Source: Venturia oleaginea (taxonomy: Eukaryota > Ascomycota > Dothideomycetes > Venturiales > Venturiaceae). Taken from it: a DNA stretch of 64,000 bases. How positions within the stretch are numbered: the first letter of the stretch is position 1; the number at the start of each line of letters is the position of its first letter. The stretch is taken from the NCBI GenBank assembly GCA_013176395.1, contig JABMLP010000003.1, forward strand, positions 1,178,001 through 1,242,000, given 5' to 3'. A model generated the notes under the pieces. That model saw only the letters and a program-made list of their open reading frames with translations, did not search any database and was not told the origin of the DNA. The translations under genes were made by a program, and so were the position numbers. Positions 1-11,498 of this stretch are shown here, piece after piece.

Positions 1-390
1 ACCGATTACGCTAATCAGGGCGTTCCCATCTCCATCGCCGCAACGGGAAAACCTACCTGTGCAGTAGCCGCCCTGGTAAGACTTTTCAGGCACGATCCGA
101 AGCCGCTTTCGGCGCCTCTCTTCGACATCGGCAAAGGGCATTGTTCGGCCGCTGCTGTACACATGCAACTACGCCGACGCCTCCTCGCTACTGGTATTAT
201 CTCCTCGCTGGACGACAAGTCCTACACAGGCCATTCCTTCCGCAGGGGTGCTGCTACGGACGCAGCTGCGAAGGGAGTGCCTGAGCTCGAGCTTAAGGCA
301 GCGGGTCGATGGTCCTCCGAAGCTTTCCTCCGTTACATATCCCGTTCGTTCGAACAGCAGCTTGCAATCAGTCGCCTGTTCCTGATATAA
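1..390 (+). CDS. Tyrosine recombinase, C-terminal fragment of a mobile element (5' end outside window)
   Basis: Frame 1 is open from the window edge to the TAA at 388-390. The product ends with a tyrosine-recombinase C-terminus: HSFRRGAATDAA (H-x-x-R box), then GRWSSEAFLRYI, where W takes the place of the second His and Y is the candidate nucleophile. This family cuts and joins DNA through a 3'-phosphotyrosine bond. In fungi such proteins occur in Crypton and DIRS/Ngaro-type elements and their domesticated relatives. The start, the first catalytic Arg and any reverse transcriptase lie to the left, so the element class is undecided. The 400 bp after the stop hold no convincing gene and may be element tail. 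Confidence 0.65.
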   Translation, partial: TDYANQGVPISIAATGKPTCAVAALVRLFRHDPKPLSAPLFDIGKGHCSAAAVHMQLRRRLLATGIISSLDDKSYTGHSFRRGAATDAAAKGVPELELKAAGRWSSEAFLRYISRSFEQQLAISRLFLI

Positions 391-1180
391 CACCGTTGTG
401 TTCACCCGATCGCCAAAAGCTATACTCTGCTTCGCTACACCGCTGTGTTTCTCGCCTCTACCCTGGACCGAGTATGTCGTACAGACTCGCCTCCTATCCC
501 ACCTCGTTTCCTTCTTGTTTGTCTGGGCCGCAGGCGCTTCGCTTCTGGGCAGTAGGGCACCTCATTTGCCTTCAATCGAGAAGCAATTGAGCCGTGGGCA
601 TGCCATCCTGAGACCTACCCCGTGGCTGAAGCCCCGTGTGGCTGAGGAAGCCTGTATGGCTCAGGGCTCAATGGCTTGCTCGCTCACAATGAAAATTCAC
701 GTGCCCTGGCCTGCGTCCGGCCAATCAACAGATAAAACGTGCCAGATGACCGTGATCCGAAGGCGTGGCGAGATGGAGATAGATTAAGGTAAGTAAGCAA
801 GATGCTGCTTCAAAGCAGGGAGATATGGAAGCATAACTTACCGCTTGTATTCAACGCGTGCATGACATAACATTTGTGAAGTGGTAATAAGCAATCTTGC
901 TTCACAAAAGCAGGCAGGTCTGCAAGGTAAAGTTCATGGATATTGAAGCGACTTATCTCAACGCTGTTAGGAGGGTCAGCCACACCAACCGCCAAATTCT
1001 CCATGACGCACGTATCCACAAAAACAATACAATTACCATCACACATTCTAGAGTTTAGTACCCAATCATGCCCATTCCAATTCATATCCGCATGATCAAA
1101 ACCATCTTACCCGAACTCCGAACCTCGTATAAACAATTTCACACCGCATCCGTTTTCATAGCCATATCTATATCTCCTCT
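391..1180. other. Non-coding interval between recombinase fragment and AMP deaminase 3' end
   Basis: Short ORFs occur on both strands but none shows family motifs or splice sites that connect. It probably holds the tail of the recombinase element and the 3' UTR of the minus-strand AMP deaminase gene. Confidence 0.4.
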
Positions 1181-4100
1181 TCACTTTTTCTCTCCCTCAT
1201 TCCCCTCCCCGCTCTCCTCAACAACACTGCCACCAGCATCAACCTCACTCCTCCTTCCCCATCCTTGTCCCTGTCCAAGCCCTTCCCCATCCGAAACACC
1301 AGAGCTGCCGGGTCTCTGCGCACTACTCTTCCTCTGCCTCCCCAGAACACCAGGAAACATCCTCGGCTCACTCGCATCAAGATTAAGATTACTGTCGCTC
1401 CTCAATATACCCGGCGAGCTTGGACTAGGCAAATTCTGCAGTATATTCGTCGGTGGTTGCGGCACTGGCATACCCTGTGATTCTCGCCCTGGCGTAAAGA
1501 CCATGGAAGATGTGTGTGTGGGACGAGTTGAGGGTGAAGCGCTTCCTATCGCTGGAGCATCACTAGAAGAATGGTTTGGATTTTTGCGAGCTGCTTGTGC
1601 TGGGAACACGGGATATATAGGCAGAGCTGGATGAGGGAGGCTATTGAAGTAATGTGGTGGTTGGTTCTCTATTGGGTTGGATGCTGAGGGATTTGTGACC
1701 ATTGACATGGATGGTGAGCCTGGGTATGTGGGAGCTTTGAAGGATGTTTGTGTGGGACCCGGGAGATTGGCGGTGGAGAGGAGAGAAGTTGTTTGGGCTG
1801 TTGAGTAGCGCTCGATCCTATATAGTGTCAGCATGAGGTCAAAGCAGGCTTTGGGCTAAGAACTTACATCGCAACTTCTTGCATCCAGGTTTCATGTCGG
1901 AAAGCCTCTCGGATGTTGGGGACGTTCACTTTGGCAACGTCATTTCCAGCTACACCTGGAAGGTGGTAATTAGTTCCTAGCCATCGCTGTTTGACTACGT
2001 GTTCGAATCCACTTTGTTGAACGGAGTGCTTTGCGAGCTCACACATATCCACTGCAGTCAATTTGTAGATCTGCGCCGCGACAGAGTATTCCTCGATAAG
2101 CGGCTCCTTGGTGAAAGCAAATTGCAAAGGATCGTCCGTGGACAGAGATACATTCAGTCCACGTCGAAAGTACGGCATGAAAGGGTTTCTTTCATAAGCC
2201 AGGAACAGCGCATTGTTACTTAGAGGCGACATGGCGATTCCTATCTGCTCCAAGTAGAAGATATATTGCAAAAGCGGGACTTTGCGCAGAAGTAAGCCGT
2301 GACTGATGCTGTGACAGCACAAAACGGCAGCAGCTAGATGATCCGTGTCTCCAGCTTCACCACAATGAGGTCGAAGGAGGAATGTATTGAAGCCACGCTG
2401 TTTTCTCCAGACATTGAGAGAAGCCATGTTGGCAAACACATAGTATATCCAGTAGCTGTACGGCGGGTTCTGTCTCGTATTCCAATCCTTGGGAAGTGGG
2501 AACTTCCGGAACAACCGTCGCTCAGTCTTGCTCTCATCGTCGACACTGTCGAATCCAATGACTCTCTGTAGAAAGATGTGCAGTTTCGGGTGACTCGAAG
2601 GATCTCTTGTGACTTCGAACAGAGGCTGGAAAATATTCTTGACAACTTGCTCGTAGTTCTCCATGAGACCCGAGGCTCGATAGACATCATACAGACGTGG
2701 AATCTGAACCAGCCATCGAACGTTGGGTGAGTATAATTTGTTGTCTACGACCCAGGCGGCAAGCTTGTCCCATTCTTCAAGATCACGACCGTAAATTGAT
2801 ATCCGCCATTCGACCATCTGGTATTTGCTCGCTTCAAGATCAGAAATGACTTCCTTGGTGAGCTCCGCAAGGTATCGACCATGAATGAAATTATCTGTCT
2901 TGAGGAAGATTGTTCGTAAACGAGACTCTCCTATGGGATTGTACTTGAGATTGAATTTGTCGAATCGATGGAAACTGTCGGTGTGGGCCTGGGATATGTT
3001 AGAGTAGCTTTTAATGACAATTCATGACTACTAACATGCATGTCAAGAGTATCGATACTCAGATCATAAGCCGTGAGGTTGATACTCTCGAACACCTCCT
3101 TCAAGGTCAAATGCCGGCCATCTCTATACAATACAATCTCATCAGGACACTTCTTCATCTTACTCTTGATGAAGCGCAGCAAATGCTTCTGGTTCATACA
3201 CGCTGAATGATGGACGTGAGTATCCACCTTACGAACATTGTAGAAATCGCGATGCGGCACTTTCTTGCTGTCCGCCGTCTCTTGGTACTCATTCAGCAGC
3301 GCGTAGAGGTTGAATTTGCCCTCAAGATACTGTAATCTTCGAAACGCAAAACTTTTGCTTGGTCCATCAGAAGAGACATCCAAAATGGCCTCGAGATCCA
3401 TGTAAAATTCTCGAATAGTGGGAATATTGACGATCGGCGTGGCATGTTTGGAAGCTTGAGAAGTCTCGTAGACTTGGTAGACACCATTGCTGTCCATTCC
3501 GAAAGTCATCTCGCTGGCCTCAGGAAGAGGTAGCAAATCGTCCATCTCAAAGTCTGCGCCAATGTCCTGACCAGGCTTTCTCGATCGTCTGAGTGGGATT
3601 TTGTCCTCGTCCAATGTCTGGCTGTTGGACATGCTGTTTGGAACGCCATTGCTCTTGTTGTAGTCCCAGGCTGGATCTGGAGGCGCAGGATATATCCCCC
3701 ATCCAGTGTCATCTTTTGGATTGTCGAAGGCTCCTTGCAGCGACAATCGAATGTATTTATGTCGAATATCGAGTACTTTTTGCACATTTGTATAAATTGC
3801 GCTCAGCTCCGCCGTGACATACTCGTCGCTAGAAGCAAAACCTCCAGCTCCACTGCCCATGCCTACTCCAGCGCCAGCTCCTTGTATGCCTTCGGTAGCA
3901 AGCAGATTCGGCTTCTGCTCATGCGGCAAGCCAGGGTGCTTCGCATGCTCGCTTGAAGATTTGTCTGCCTCGAGGTAGTTGCTCGCACCGACTCCCTTGT
4001 TTCCCCTTGGTGTATCCATGCCCACATTCAAAGCATCCTGCTCCAACTGCTCAGTACCAGCAACACTGACAGGAAGCGCAGAGTGAAAGCCATTCGCCCT

Positions 4101-4795
4101 CCTACTCTGTCTGGAGCGAGTGCTATTCGCACGACTCAACGTAGCATCTTCTCTTAAGCCGTGCGTAGCGGGCATAGTCTTAGCTCTCATTACAGGTGAA
4201 AAAGCTCCTTCCCCCCATGTACTGCCCTCGTCCATTTTATGCTTCTGGTAGAACTGCTTCGCCTCCTGATGACTCATCTGTTTCTCAGAAGCGTAATCGT
4301 AAAAGGCGGTCCGGCGCTGTTTGTCGCGTGGCAGTAACCCAGCCTCTATATCTTCCTCTTCACCATTGCCATTGGGCTGTTTGCTGTTGTCCATATTGGC
4401 CTTAGTGCTGTCACCCGATGCACCACGGCCGGCACCCTTCTCGGATCGCAAACGGTCATTACTGTAATCGGAATGTTCGGACCCGTCGTCCGGGGAGTGG
4501 TGGAGGTCGAACTCATCTTCGCCATCTGAGAAGTGACCAGTGGTTGATGAGGGCCCAATATAGGGCGAGCCATTGGGAGAATCGGATGCTGTGTATCACG
4601 GCATTAGTGTGAGGAAGGCAAACAATTGACAGGGTGCGGTGTCAATATACCGTTCATTCTGTTGATAGCATGAGCATTGGCCGACCCTACTTGCTCCTGT
4701 CCTGTTTCTGCATTTGTCCATGATTCCAGGGGTCCAGTCGGAGCTCGGACGCGTGACAACGCGTCTCGAGGCGCGATATAACCATCTTCGTTCAT
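1181..4795 (-). CDS. amd1: AMP deaminase
   Basis: Hydrolyses AMP to IMP and ammonia in the cytosolic purine nucleotide cycle. Four exons: 4795-4651, 4588-3036, 2988-1868 and 1817-1181. The introns (62, 47 and 50 bp) have GTATAT, GTTAGT and GTAAGT donors and AG acceptors. Spliced length is 3456 nt, giving 1151 aa plus stop, with all phases consistent. A low-complexity N-terminus of about 230 residues precedes the metallo-dependent deaminase barrel. Zn-ligand box HVHHSAC lies near residue 505, and [10 protein letters not shown], carrying the conserved Asp pair, near 845. HGRYLAEL and [10 protein letters not shown] blocks are typical of fungal AMP deaminases. The last exon adds about 210 Ser/Pro-rich residues beyond the barrel, usual in filamentous fungi. 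I chose the ATG at 4795 (MNEDGY): its upstream in-frame extension has no ATG. An earlier non-coding exon is possible. Confidence 0.95.
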
Positions 4796-5525
4796 GGTTG
4801 ACACCTCAGGTAAATGGAAATCAATCCTAAGGTTCAGAATAGAACGTTTCACTCAATATTCTCCTACGAGTACTCCTATCTCGATGGCTGCTCGAGCCGT
4901 GTGGGACAATGTGTCACCATGCTACGGAGGTAGAGCCGCAGTGCAGGCGGATGCAGGCACATATCAAGAGAAGATAGTGATACGAGCATATGGTTTGCTA
5001 CACTCATTTGATCGTCGCAATGTGACGCCTGGCAACAACTGATCATGATGCTCAAGTCACAATCAAGTACGTACTACGACTTGGAAACGGTCCGAATCAC
5101 GGCTATCTGCAGGCATCACATTACTTGGTTGATAAAAACAAACTCATAAATCCACCTCGCATAATCATCGTCGTCATTTGATGCCCATTTACTTCCCCGC
5201 GTAATTCGATCAACACAGGGTTAGCCAGGAAGTCTCATATGTGAGACTGGAAATGAAGACCTTCAAATACGTAGACGAGTCCTGATGTTTTGCAAGATAG
5301 TACAAAGTCTATGCATCTCGGATTGAACGCGAACAACGCTTACATACGACCCTCTGTACGATCGTAGATAGAACACGATTCTAGGCATATCAGCAATCAG
5401 GCTGTCAACATCACATTTCCCGCACATGAGCTTACCATGTTGGAACAGATGCTGCTCCATCTTGTTATCTTATACAAGCTCAAGCGCCCTTGGGCTCATG
5501 TGCTCGCTGTTGTGCAGAAGCTGAA
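4796..5525. other. Intergenic region, probable amd1 promoter
   Basis: Upstream of the minus-strand AMP deaminase start. No gene is supported. A three-exon micro-ORF can be drawn at 5260-5460 but is too short to trust. Confidence 0.4.
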
Positions 5526-6731
5526 TCAAGGTTTGATGGGTGCTATGTTCTGATTGACATGACCAAGAATCATCTTCAGTCTGGCAATCGTCTTCGGGTC
5601 TATGGAAGCTGCGCCCTTTCGAACTTCTTCGAGTTCACTCTTTGCAGCTTTCACGGTGGGCAGCATATCGCCCCAGACTTGATCGCTGTAACCACTCAAC
5701 ACATCTTCCCAGTCTGCTAGCCAGTCCTCTCTTTCTTCTTCTGCCGGCATACCAGTCTGCAGCTCTAGTGAAGCAGAAAGGCGTTGCGAGTATTTCTCAA
5801 CATCTTGGGGTAGAGATTCTTTCTCTACATCTGAAAGTGGACGCAGATTGAGTGGATGGTTTTTGGACACGTCCTTGTGTCTCGGAGGAGGTGGAAGATC
5901 TGATTTCATGGCTGTGACAATCTCTCGCTCCAATTCCGAGTACGTCGCAGGGTTGAAAAGAATATTCGTTGGCTCAGCCATGCTCAAGTCGTCGAAATCG
6001 TCCTCGAATGCACACTCGGTGGTGGTCATTGAAAGCAATTTCCCGACTGCTGCGCCATCATCGAGTGGGGACCCAAACACGCTTGCCTGAGTCACGCCTG
6101 AAAGAATGGGACTCTTATCATTGATATCATTGCTGAAAGCCGAGTCAAACGCGGGGTTTGAAAGTAAGGCCCTGACCTCAGCTCCATCATCAAACTCTAT
6201 TGGAGCTGGAGCATGCTGCAGACTAGCGTCTCTCTTGAAACTACTGACCGGCCTCTGGAAGTGGTCTGGTTCGTCTTTTGCCTTGGACGGATAGTACAAC
6301 TGCTCGAGCGAGGCGCCTTGGTCGAGTGATCTGGATGGACTAAATAAGAACTGCTCAAACTCCCCGGCAGTCAATGATTGAGTGTGGGCTGTTCGGAAAG
6401 ACTCATTTTTGGCCGGTTCTTGTTGGCCAGCAGTGGTTCCACTCGAAGAGCGCATAGTCCCCGTCTCTGTCCACCCATTTGGGCCAGAGGAAGAAGCGGA
6501 AGATTGAGCCTTGCTGCCTAGAGATGTGCTAGACGCGATAAGGCGAGGCACATGACCATTCGAAGATCCAACAGTGTCTCTCAGAAGCCCGGTCGCCGAA
6601 GAGACAACTCTCTCGGTCAGCGACGGCTCTGCTTGGGAAGCTTTTGCGCCAAAGTCGACACCACCATCCCGAGCTTTGCCTTTCCCTTTGCCACTGGGAG
6701 ATGCTGTTTCATTGGGCGCGTCGTCTGCCAT
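5526..6731 (-). CDS. Unknown 401-aa acidic, Ser-rich protein
   Basis: One uninterrupted ORF from the ATG at 6729-6731 to the TGA at 5526-5528. I do not recognise the family. The N-terminal third is Ser/Gly-rich and probably disordered. The middle has two similar acidic stretches (FDDGAEVRALLSNP near residue 180 and LDDGAAVGKLLSM near 225), suggesting an internal repeat of a short motif. The C-terminal third looks folded: LEREIVTAMKSDLPPPP, then a Trp-rich stretch EDWLADWEDVLSGYSDQVWG, then a predicted helix before the end. There is no signal peptide or membrane segment. It lies between amd1 and another small minus-strand gene. ORF length and composition make it a convincing gene, function unknown. 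Confidence 0.8.
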   Translation of the reverse strand: MADDAPNETASPSGKGKGKARDGGVDFGAKASQAEPSLTERVVSSATGLLRDTVGSSNGHVPRLIASSTSLGSKAQSSASSSGPNGWTETGTMRSSSGTTAGQQEPAKNESFRTAHTQSLTAGEFEQFLFSPSRSLDQGASLEQLYYPSKAKDEPDHFQRPVSSFKRDASLQHAPAPIEFDDGAEVRALLSNPAFDSAFSNDINDKSPILSGVTQASVFGSPLDDGAAVGKLLSMTTTECAFEDDFDDLSMAEPTNILFNPATYSELEREIVTAMKSDLPPPPRHKDVSKNHPLNLRPLSDVEKESLPQDVEKYSQRLSASLELQTGMPAEEEREDWLADWEDVLSGYSDQVWGDMLPTVKAAKSELEEVRKGAASIDPKTIARLKMILGHVNQNIAPIKP

Positions 6732-7190
6732 AAGCTTGCGGGATATTCGGGCTGATGGCGTCTGAGAGGCCTTGCTTCAAGCGCGGGAGATGCGATATAT
6801 GGAATGAGGTGAGGCCCTTGTCGAAGTCATGGAGATACTGTGGTAAGTTCGTTTGAGAGATCACGGGCTTATATGCAGGCGATCCGATTGGGCAAAGGCG
6901 TTGCAAAGCACAGACAGGAGGTTTCCTTCAATTTTCGCGGAAAAATCTTCTTGCAATTGCACCGACAGAGAGAGAAATAACACCCAACTCTACTACGTAG
7001 TATTGCGCTTGACCCTTTCGTCGTGGTATATCTCACCATGCATGCGTAGAATGCAGTCCGGTCAGTGCAGAGGCCGTGCGAATAAGGAACATCAAAATCT
7101 GGATAGCACGGCCTCCACAGCTCTTCCAAAGTGGTCGGCTGCGCCGCATCCTGATCCAGCATGAGGCCGCAAGTGGCGATATCCTTCAGA
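6732..7190. other. Intergenic interval
   Basis: A 459-bp gap between two minus-strand genes. Open frames here are extensions or shadows of the neighbours; no RNA or protein gene recognised. Confidence 0.4.
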
Positions 7191-8027
7191 TTACGCTGAA
7201 CGCTGACCCTCATCAAGGTTGCCACTATCTCTTGCAACAGCTTCCGAATTCCTCTCCCTACTTCCAGTCCCGCCATTACTTTGCTCCTCTCCATCTTCTG
7301 TTGCTTGCATCGCAATGAAGAATCGACTCTCTATGCCTGGCTCTTCCCTGTCACGGATTGTGACCTCACCCCAGGACTCTCCATCTACGTACTGATTCGG
7401 GTTCGGCGTATCAGTTGGGGGAGGATCCTGTCTTGATGGACTGACGCTTCTTTCTCTGGGCTGTTGGGAATACTGTACCTGTTAAGCAAGAGCCGGAGAA
7501 CGCTTTCACCACAGACTCTTACATTCTCGCCCACTCGCCACGAGCTCGTCTCTTCAGTTTCTCCGGAATTCGCAGCTATGCGTCGAGGTCTCATTTGAAC
7601 TGGGTCGTCCTCACTCTGTTCTCTTCCAATGCATCTCTCCATCATCTTCATAATCTGGCTGTGAGATGAAGTCACGACTATGTTAGTCAGTCTTGTCCGG
7701 GCGACTAAGATCTATATCCAACTCACCTTCTTCGATAGCTCAACTAGTGGAAAATATTTCATTCGCGCAATCTCATAGTGTACCCTCGCTCTGCGGTCTG
7801 AGCACATATACTTCAGCATCTCAACTACTTATCCCGCGTTGTCCGTACTGACCGGAAATTGACATAGACTTACTTGTCTCCGGGCAGGCTAAGTCGTGAG
7901 CCAACATCTGCCACAAGATCGACAAAAAGAAATTGCGACGACAATCTGCAAGTGCAACCTTTCGTGCATTGCCAACCATTTTCCCAATTGAGCTCGACAT
8001 CCGGCATCCTACCAATGATGGGCACAT
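7191..8027 (-). CDS. Unknown small fungal protein, four exons
   Basis: Appears only after splicing. Exons: 8027-7874, 7824-7727, 7654-7523 and 7478-7191. Introns of 49, 72 and 44 bp have GTAAGT, GTGAGT and GTAAGA donors and TAG/CAG acceptors. Exon lengths 154, 98, 132 and 288 sum to 672 nt (223 aa plus stop), with every phase matching. Recognisable blocks are DCRRNFFLSILWQMLAHDLA, MCSDRRARVHYEIARMKYFP and ERCIGREQSEDD; the tail is Ser/Pro/Gln-rich. No signal peptide or membrane segment is seen and I cannot name the family. The start is uncertain: an in-frame TAG two codons upstream could be a splice acceptor, so an earlier exon (candidate ORF near 8060-8200) may exist. Confidence 0.6.
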
Positions 8028-9534
8028 GTTCTAATACATGGCGGTGGCCTATCAATATCGATCAGACGACGAGGCGAGGCCGTTCTCCGTGTCTCAGATT
8101 GGTATACGTTCATCAAAGATACGACTTTACGGTGTCGCCGTGAAGTTCTGCAAGAGGAGACAGGGTCTTTATTCGCAAGCATAATACGCGCGGACAAAGC
8201 AACAAGTCAATCATTTTAACCTCGTGCGTTACTTGTCATTAACACCAAGCCCAGGTTTCCTCGGCTGCGAAAGCTGTGTGCCACGATTTTCTCGCTCACC
8301 GCCTCGGCCGCCTTCCACTTGCCATTTGACTCAGAGAAGGAAGACTACCCACCAATCACATATCGGATATTCTACCGACATATCTCGAAATATCAAGCTG
8401 CACTGTTCGATGTTTCAAAACCAGCGGTGGTACCTTTGCTTTGGAAAGAAAGCCCACCAACTAGAAACCCGTGGTTAGGCGTGGCCGAAAGGGTTATTTG
8501 CAGCAACCTGACGAAAGTGCAGGAAACGGTCCTGGGTTGCAGCACTTAGCATGGAGAGTTGTCAGGAGACAAGGATGCCAGTCTGCACTGCGGCTCTTTT
8601 TCTGCTATCGATGCAACGCCGCGAACGATTTTCATCTTGCGGAAGACCTAATTGCAAGAAGAAGCGCTATAGACTTCTGACAAATGTCCCACGCTTGGAC
8701 CGGTTCACAATAGTCTCTGAACGGTCCTCTGCAATGGTCCGTCATCCCGGATAGATACGCGCTGATACCACGGACAGCTAATCCTGCGAGCACCATTGCA
8801 GGGTGCCAGCGGCAATGCCTCCTTTTGGGTGCGAAGGTGTCTGGTTGGCCTGAATCGCGGCCTGCTGGAAATACTGTGATTGGAATTCATGCGCATGCGA
8901 CAATCGAGCAGGTTTTTTGAATCACATAGTCCCGGAAGTGCCCGCATTGGAGCCTTCCAATTGTGCGATTTGGTCCGGGGCTCTACCAGATTGTCTCCGA
9001 TCCAGCCCAATTGGCATTCTCAAGGTCGCGTCTCCTGGTGATGCACATGACACTCGTTCCGCACCTGCACTGCAGGACGGCCATGCGCGGAACCACAATT
9101 ATGCATGCCACGCGCAACTAGCCGCCTCACGACAATGGAGTCCAAGGATAGGACGCGCGGACCGCACGAACCGTAAAGCAGATCATCCATTGCAATCACC
9201 AACTTGCACTTCACACCCACTAAGCACTAACGAGTACGTCCCCCAACTCTAAACATGTAATAAGAGCTGGACTATGCACCAGCCAGGTATCAAGCGTGGT
9301 TGTAGCGAAAGTTCTTTGATATGTTTTGAATACCACGGGACCAGATCCATCGCGTATAACCGAGCCCGCGGACGCATACCACGTCCAGTAAAAGATACCC
9401 CACAATGAGAGATTCACACCCACACTCTCTCTCCGCGTCACTATCTGTAGGCTGCTAGCCTCCGCCATGAGTTCCCGCCTTTCTCCAACTCTCAGATCCC
9501 AGAACCTTCAAACCCTGTCATAGCGCAGAAACGC
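8028..9534. other. No gene recognised
   Basis: About 1.5 kb with ORFs of 60-110 codons on both strands, overlapping each other and without family motifs. An undetected multi-exon gene is possible. I see no terminal repeats or transposon remains. Confidence 0.35.
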
Positions 9535-10116
9535 TCAACTGGCTGCGTAAGGGGTCCAAGGGCCTTCATGAGTTGCTTCCTTGACGAACTGCTCTGTTCC
9601 GTAGGAAATCGAGGACTTCTAGCAGAGAGCCGGTTAAAATTGCAACACAATTGAGATACGGATCACGCCTACCGTGGTTGATGTGGTTGGTGTGGTTGAT
9701 GTGGTTGATGTGGTCGATGTGGTCGTACTGGCTTCAGGAGGCATTTTGACAGTAAGTTCTTCTTGAAAGGTGCTTTTGATAGAGGCAGCTGAGAGTTGGG
9801 CTTGCTTGAGTTTGTTCAGATGGAGTTTGAGTTCAATTGTCTTCCGAAGCGTTGTGAGACTGCTGACATGGAGATGCGCTTTCTTTTGTAGACATTAGGC
9901 AACCACTCAAAACATGTTTTCCTTCCAAAGCCATCGCGATGATACTCACCAGTTCCTTGCCGCATCGATCCTCGTACCAGCCATGCGTCGTTCTGGCGTT
10001 GATTCTAACTTGTCCATCCGCTCGACGATCCTGGACAAGATAAGTCTTCTGACTTCCTTATCCCGTCCCAGCCAATACACCAATCCCCGCTTCCTCAACT
10101 GGTGTCGCAGATGCAT
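9535..10116 (-). CDS. Unknown small basic protein with Ser/Thr repeat linker, three exons
   Basis: Exons 10116-9950, 9862-9673 and 9618-9535. Introns of 87 and 54 bp use GTGAGT and GTAGGC donors and CAG/TAG acceptors. Lengths 167, 190 and 84 sum to 441 nt (146 aa plus stop), with phases consistent. The N-terminal half is basic and helical (VRRLILSRIVERMDKLES; ELKLHLNKLKQAQL, a possible coiled coil). A Thr/Ser run follows, encoded by a 9-bp tandem repeat, and the protein ends in KEATHEGPWTPYAAS. An in-frame TGA sits just upstream of the ATG, supporting this start. No family recognised. The model rests on splice-phase agreement and codon texture only. Confidence 0.5.
9674..9727. repeat. 9-bp tandem repeat, six units
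   Basis: GTGGTTGAT repeated six times with small changes (GTGGTTGGT, GTGGTCGAT, GTGGTCGTA). On the minus strand it encodes the Ser/Thr-Thr linker of the small gene above, in frame throughout. Confidence 0.85.
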
Positions 10117-11498
10117 TGTCAGGGGTCACATTTGGTCACATTCTCAAGCTCACGTTCAGAGCCTCAACTTTTCCTATCATAGTGCTTGGCCCTTTCCATG
10201 ATCGATAGGCTGGTTGGAGATAACGCTGGCCACGTATCTGCGCCAGTGTCGCTGCTTTTATTACGGCTCCTCCATTTCACTTCCGGATACCTGCCCTCCC
10301 CTCTCCAGTGCACTTTGGAGGGGTCTTCTTCGGCGGAACTATCGCCTGCCAAGGATTATCCGAGGGCATAGGATTAAGGGCGTGTACGAGTTCTTGGATG
10401 CTTAAAAGTAATTAATTTTCTGGAGCTTAAAGTCAGTCAATGCAACCAAGGTCAAGCGAGGTGTACGAAAAAATCTTGAATGCACCGAAAAATCCTACGT
10501 GATTCATGGTTGGCAGCTACGTGGCGGCCAACCAAGATCAAAATGACGAATTTTTGGCTGCGCTCAAGTGGTTGCATTGAACACTCAATCTACACTTCTG
10601 ATTGGCTAGATTCGAATTGCCGCGCTGAGTTTAACTATTTCAACTTGGAGGTGATTTCTTGAGTATATTCTCTTCATTTCAATCAATCCCACTCGCACAC
10701 GTAGGCCCGCCCATCTTGGCCGCATTGGCTGAAAAACTTGTTCTAGCCATTCCATCCAAGAACTCGTATGAGCCCTAAACGCATCTTCCCCCGTCTATAG
10801 CCAAAGCGTTAGTTCCATAGATACCAGCCAGTGTCGAAACGCGTTGGGTTTAAAATTTCCGTCGTGGATATCATGTACTTACGCCTGCTTCCTTCTCCAC
10901 GGCAAAAATAATCACCGCAACACTGTTCCCCTGGTGCGCTAGAGCAATGTGCTGTTGTTGGCGAGGATGTTAGCCTGGTTTCTTTTCGGAAACGAGGGGG
11001 TAGAGCGGGTCTTTAAACAGATAAACGGACTGGTAGACAAAGAAAAATTATTATAAATTGGTCGGTTTGGGAGAGGGACTACGTACTACCAAGGTCTTTG
11101 CACGCAATGGCAGGTAAGGGTGTAAGAAGAACGATAGCCCCTAAAATAAGGAGGACGCTGTTGATGAACTGCATTTTTTGAAGGTGAAAATAGTTGTAAA
11201 TAGCGAGGACGAGAAAGATAGCGCGAGAGTTGGGGAAATGTGGCCCTGGTACGTATTTTCCTTCTTCTTATTATATTACTTTCAACTTCTCCCCACCTCT
11301 TTTATCAATCGAAACGACGGGGGTGGGTTGTAAGTGGATTAATATAAGACCGAGCGAATCTCGTAAGTCCGCTGCACGGATAGCCCGCCCATCTGGTAAT
11401 AGATAAAAAGAAGTTACCATAATGAGGCGTGAAGGGCGGAGGAATTCTAATACGTAAGAAGAGGGTCAGGCGAATCCTTAGAAAACACGTATAGGTTA
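10117..11498. other. No gene recognised
   Basis: About 1.4 kb up to the first pogo copy. No ORF with recognisable motifs, no array or tRNA seen. Confidence 0.4.

Noticed and set aside
810..1085. 91-codon minus-strand ORF
   Set aside because: No motif, no splice context; lies in the 3' region of amd1.
5260..5460. Three-exon micro-ORF on the minus strand starting MEQHLFQH
   Set aside because: Splice phases can be made to fit but the product is under 30 residues with no recognisable feature; chance agreement is likely.
8224..8549. Overlapping plus-strand ORFs upstream of the small spliced gene
   Set aside because: Two frames overlap with no family signal and no clear exon partners.
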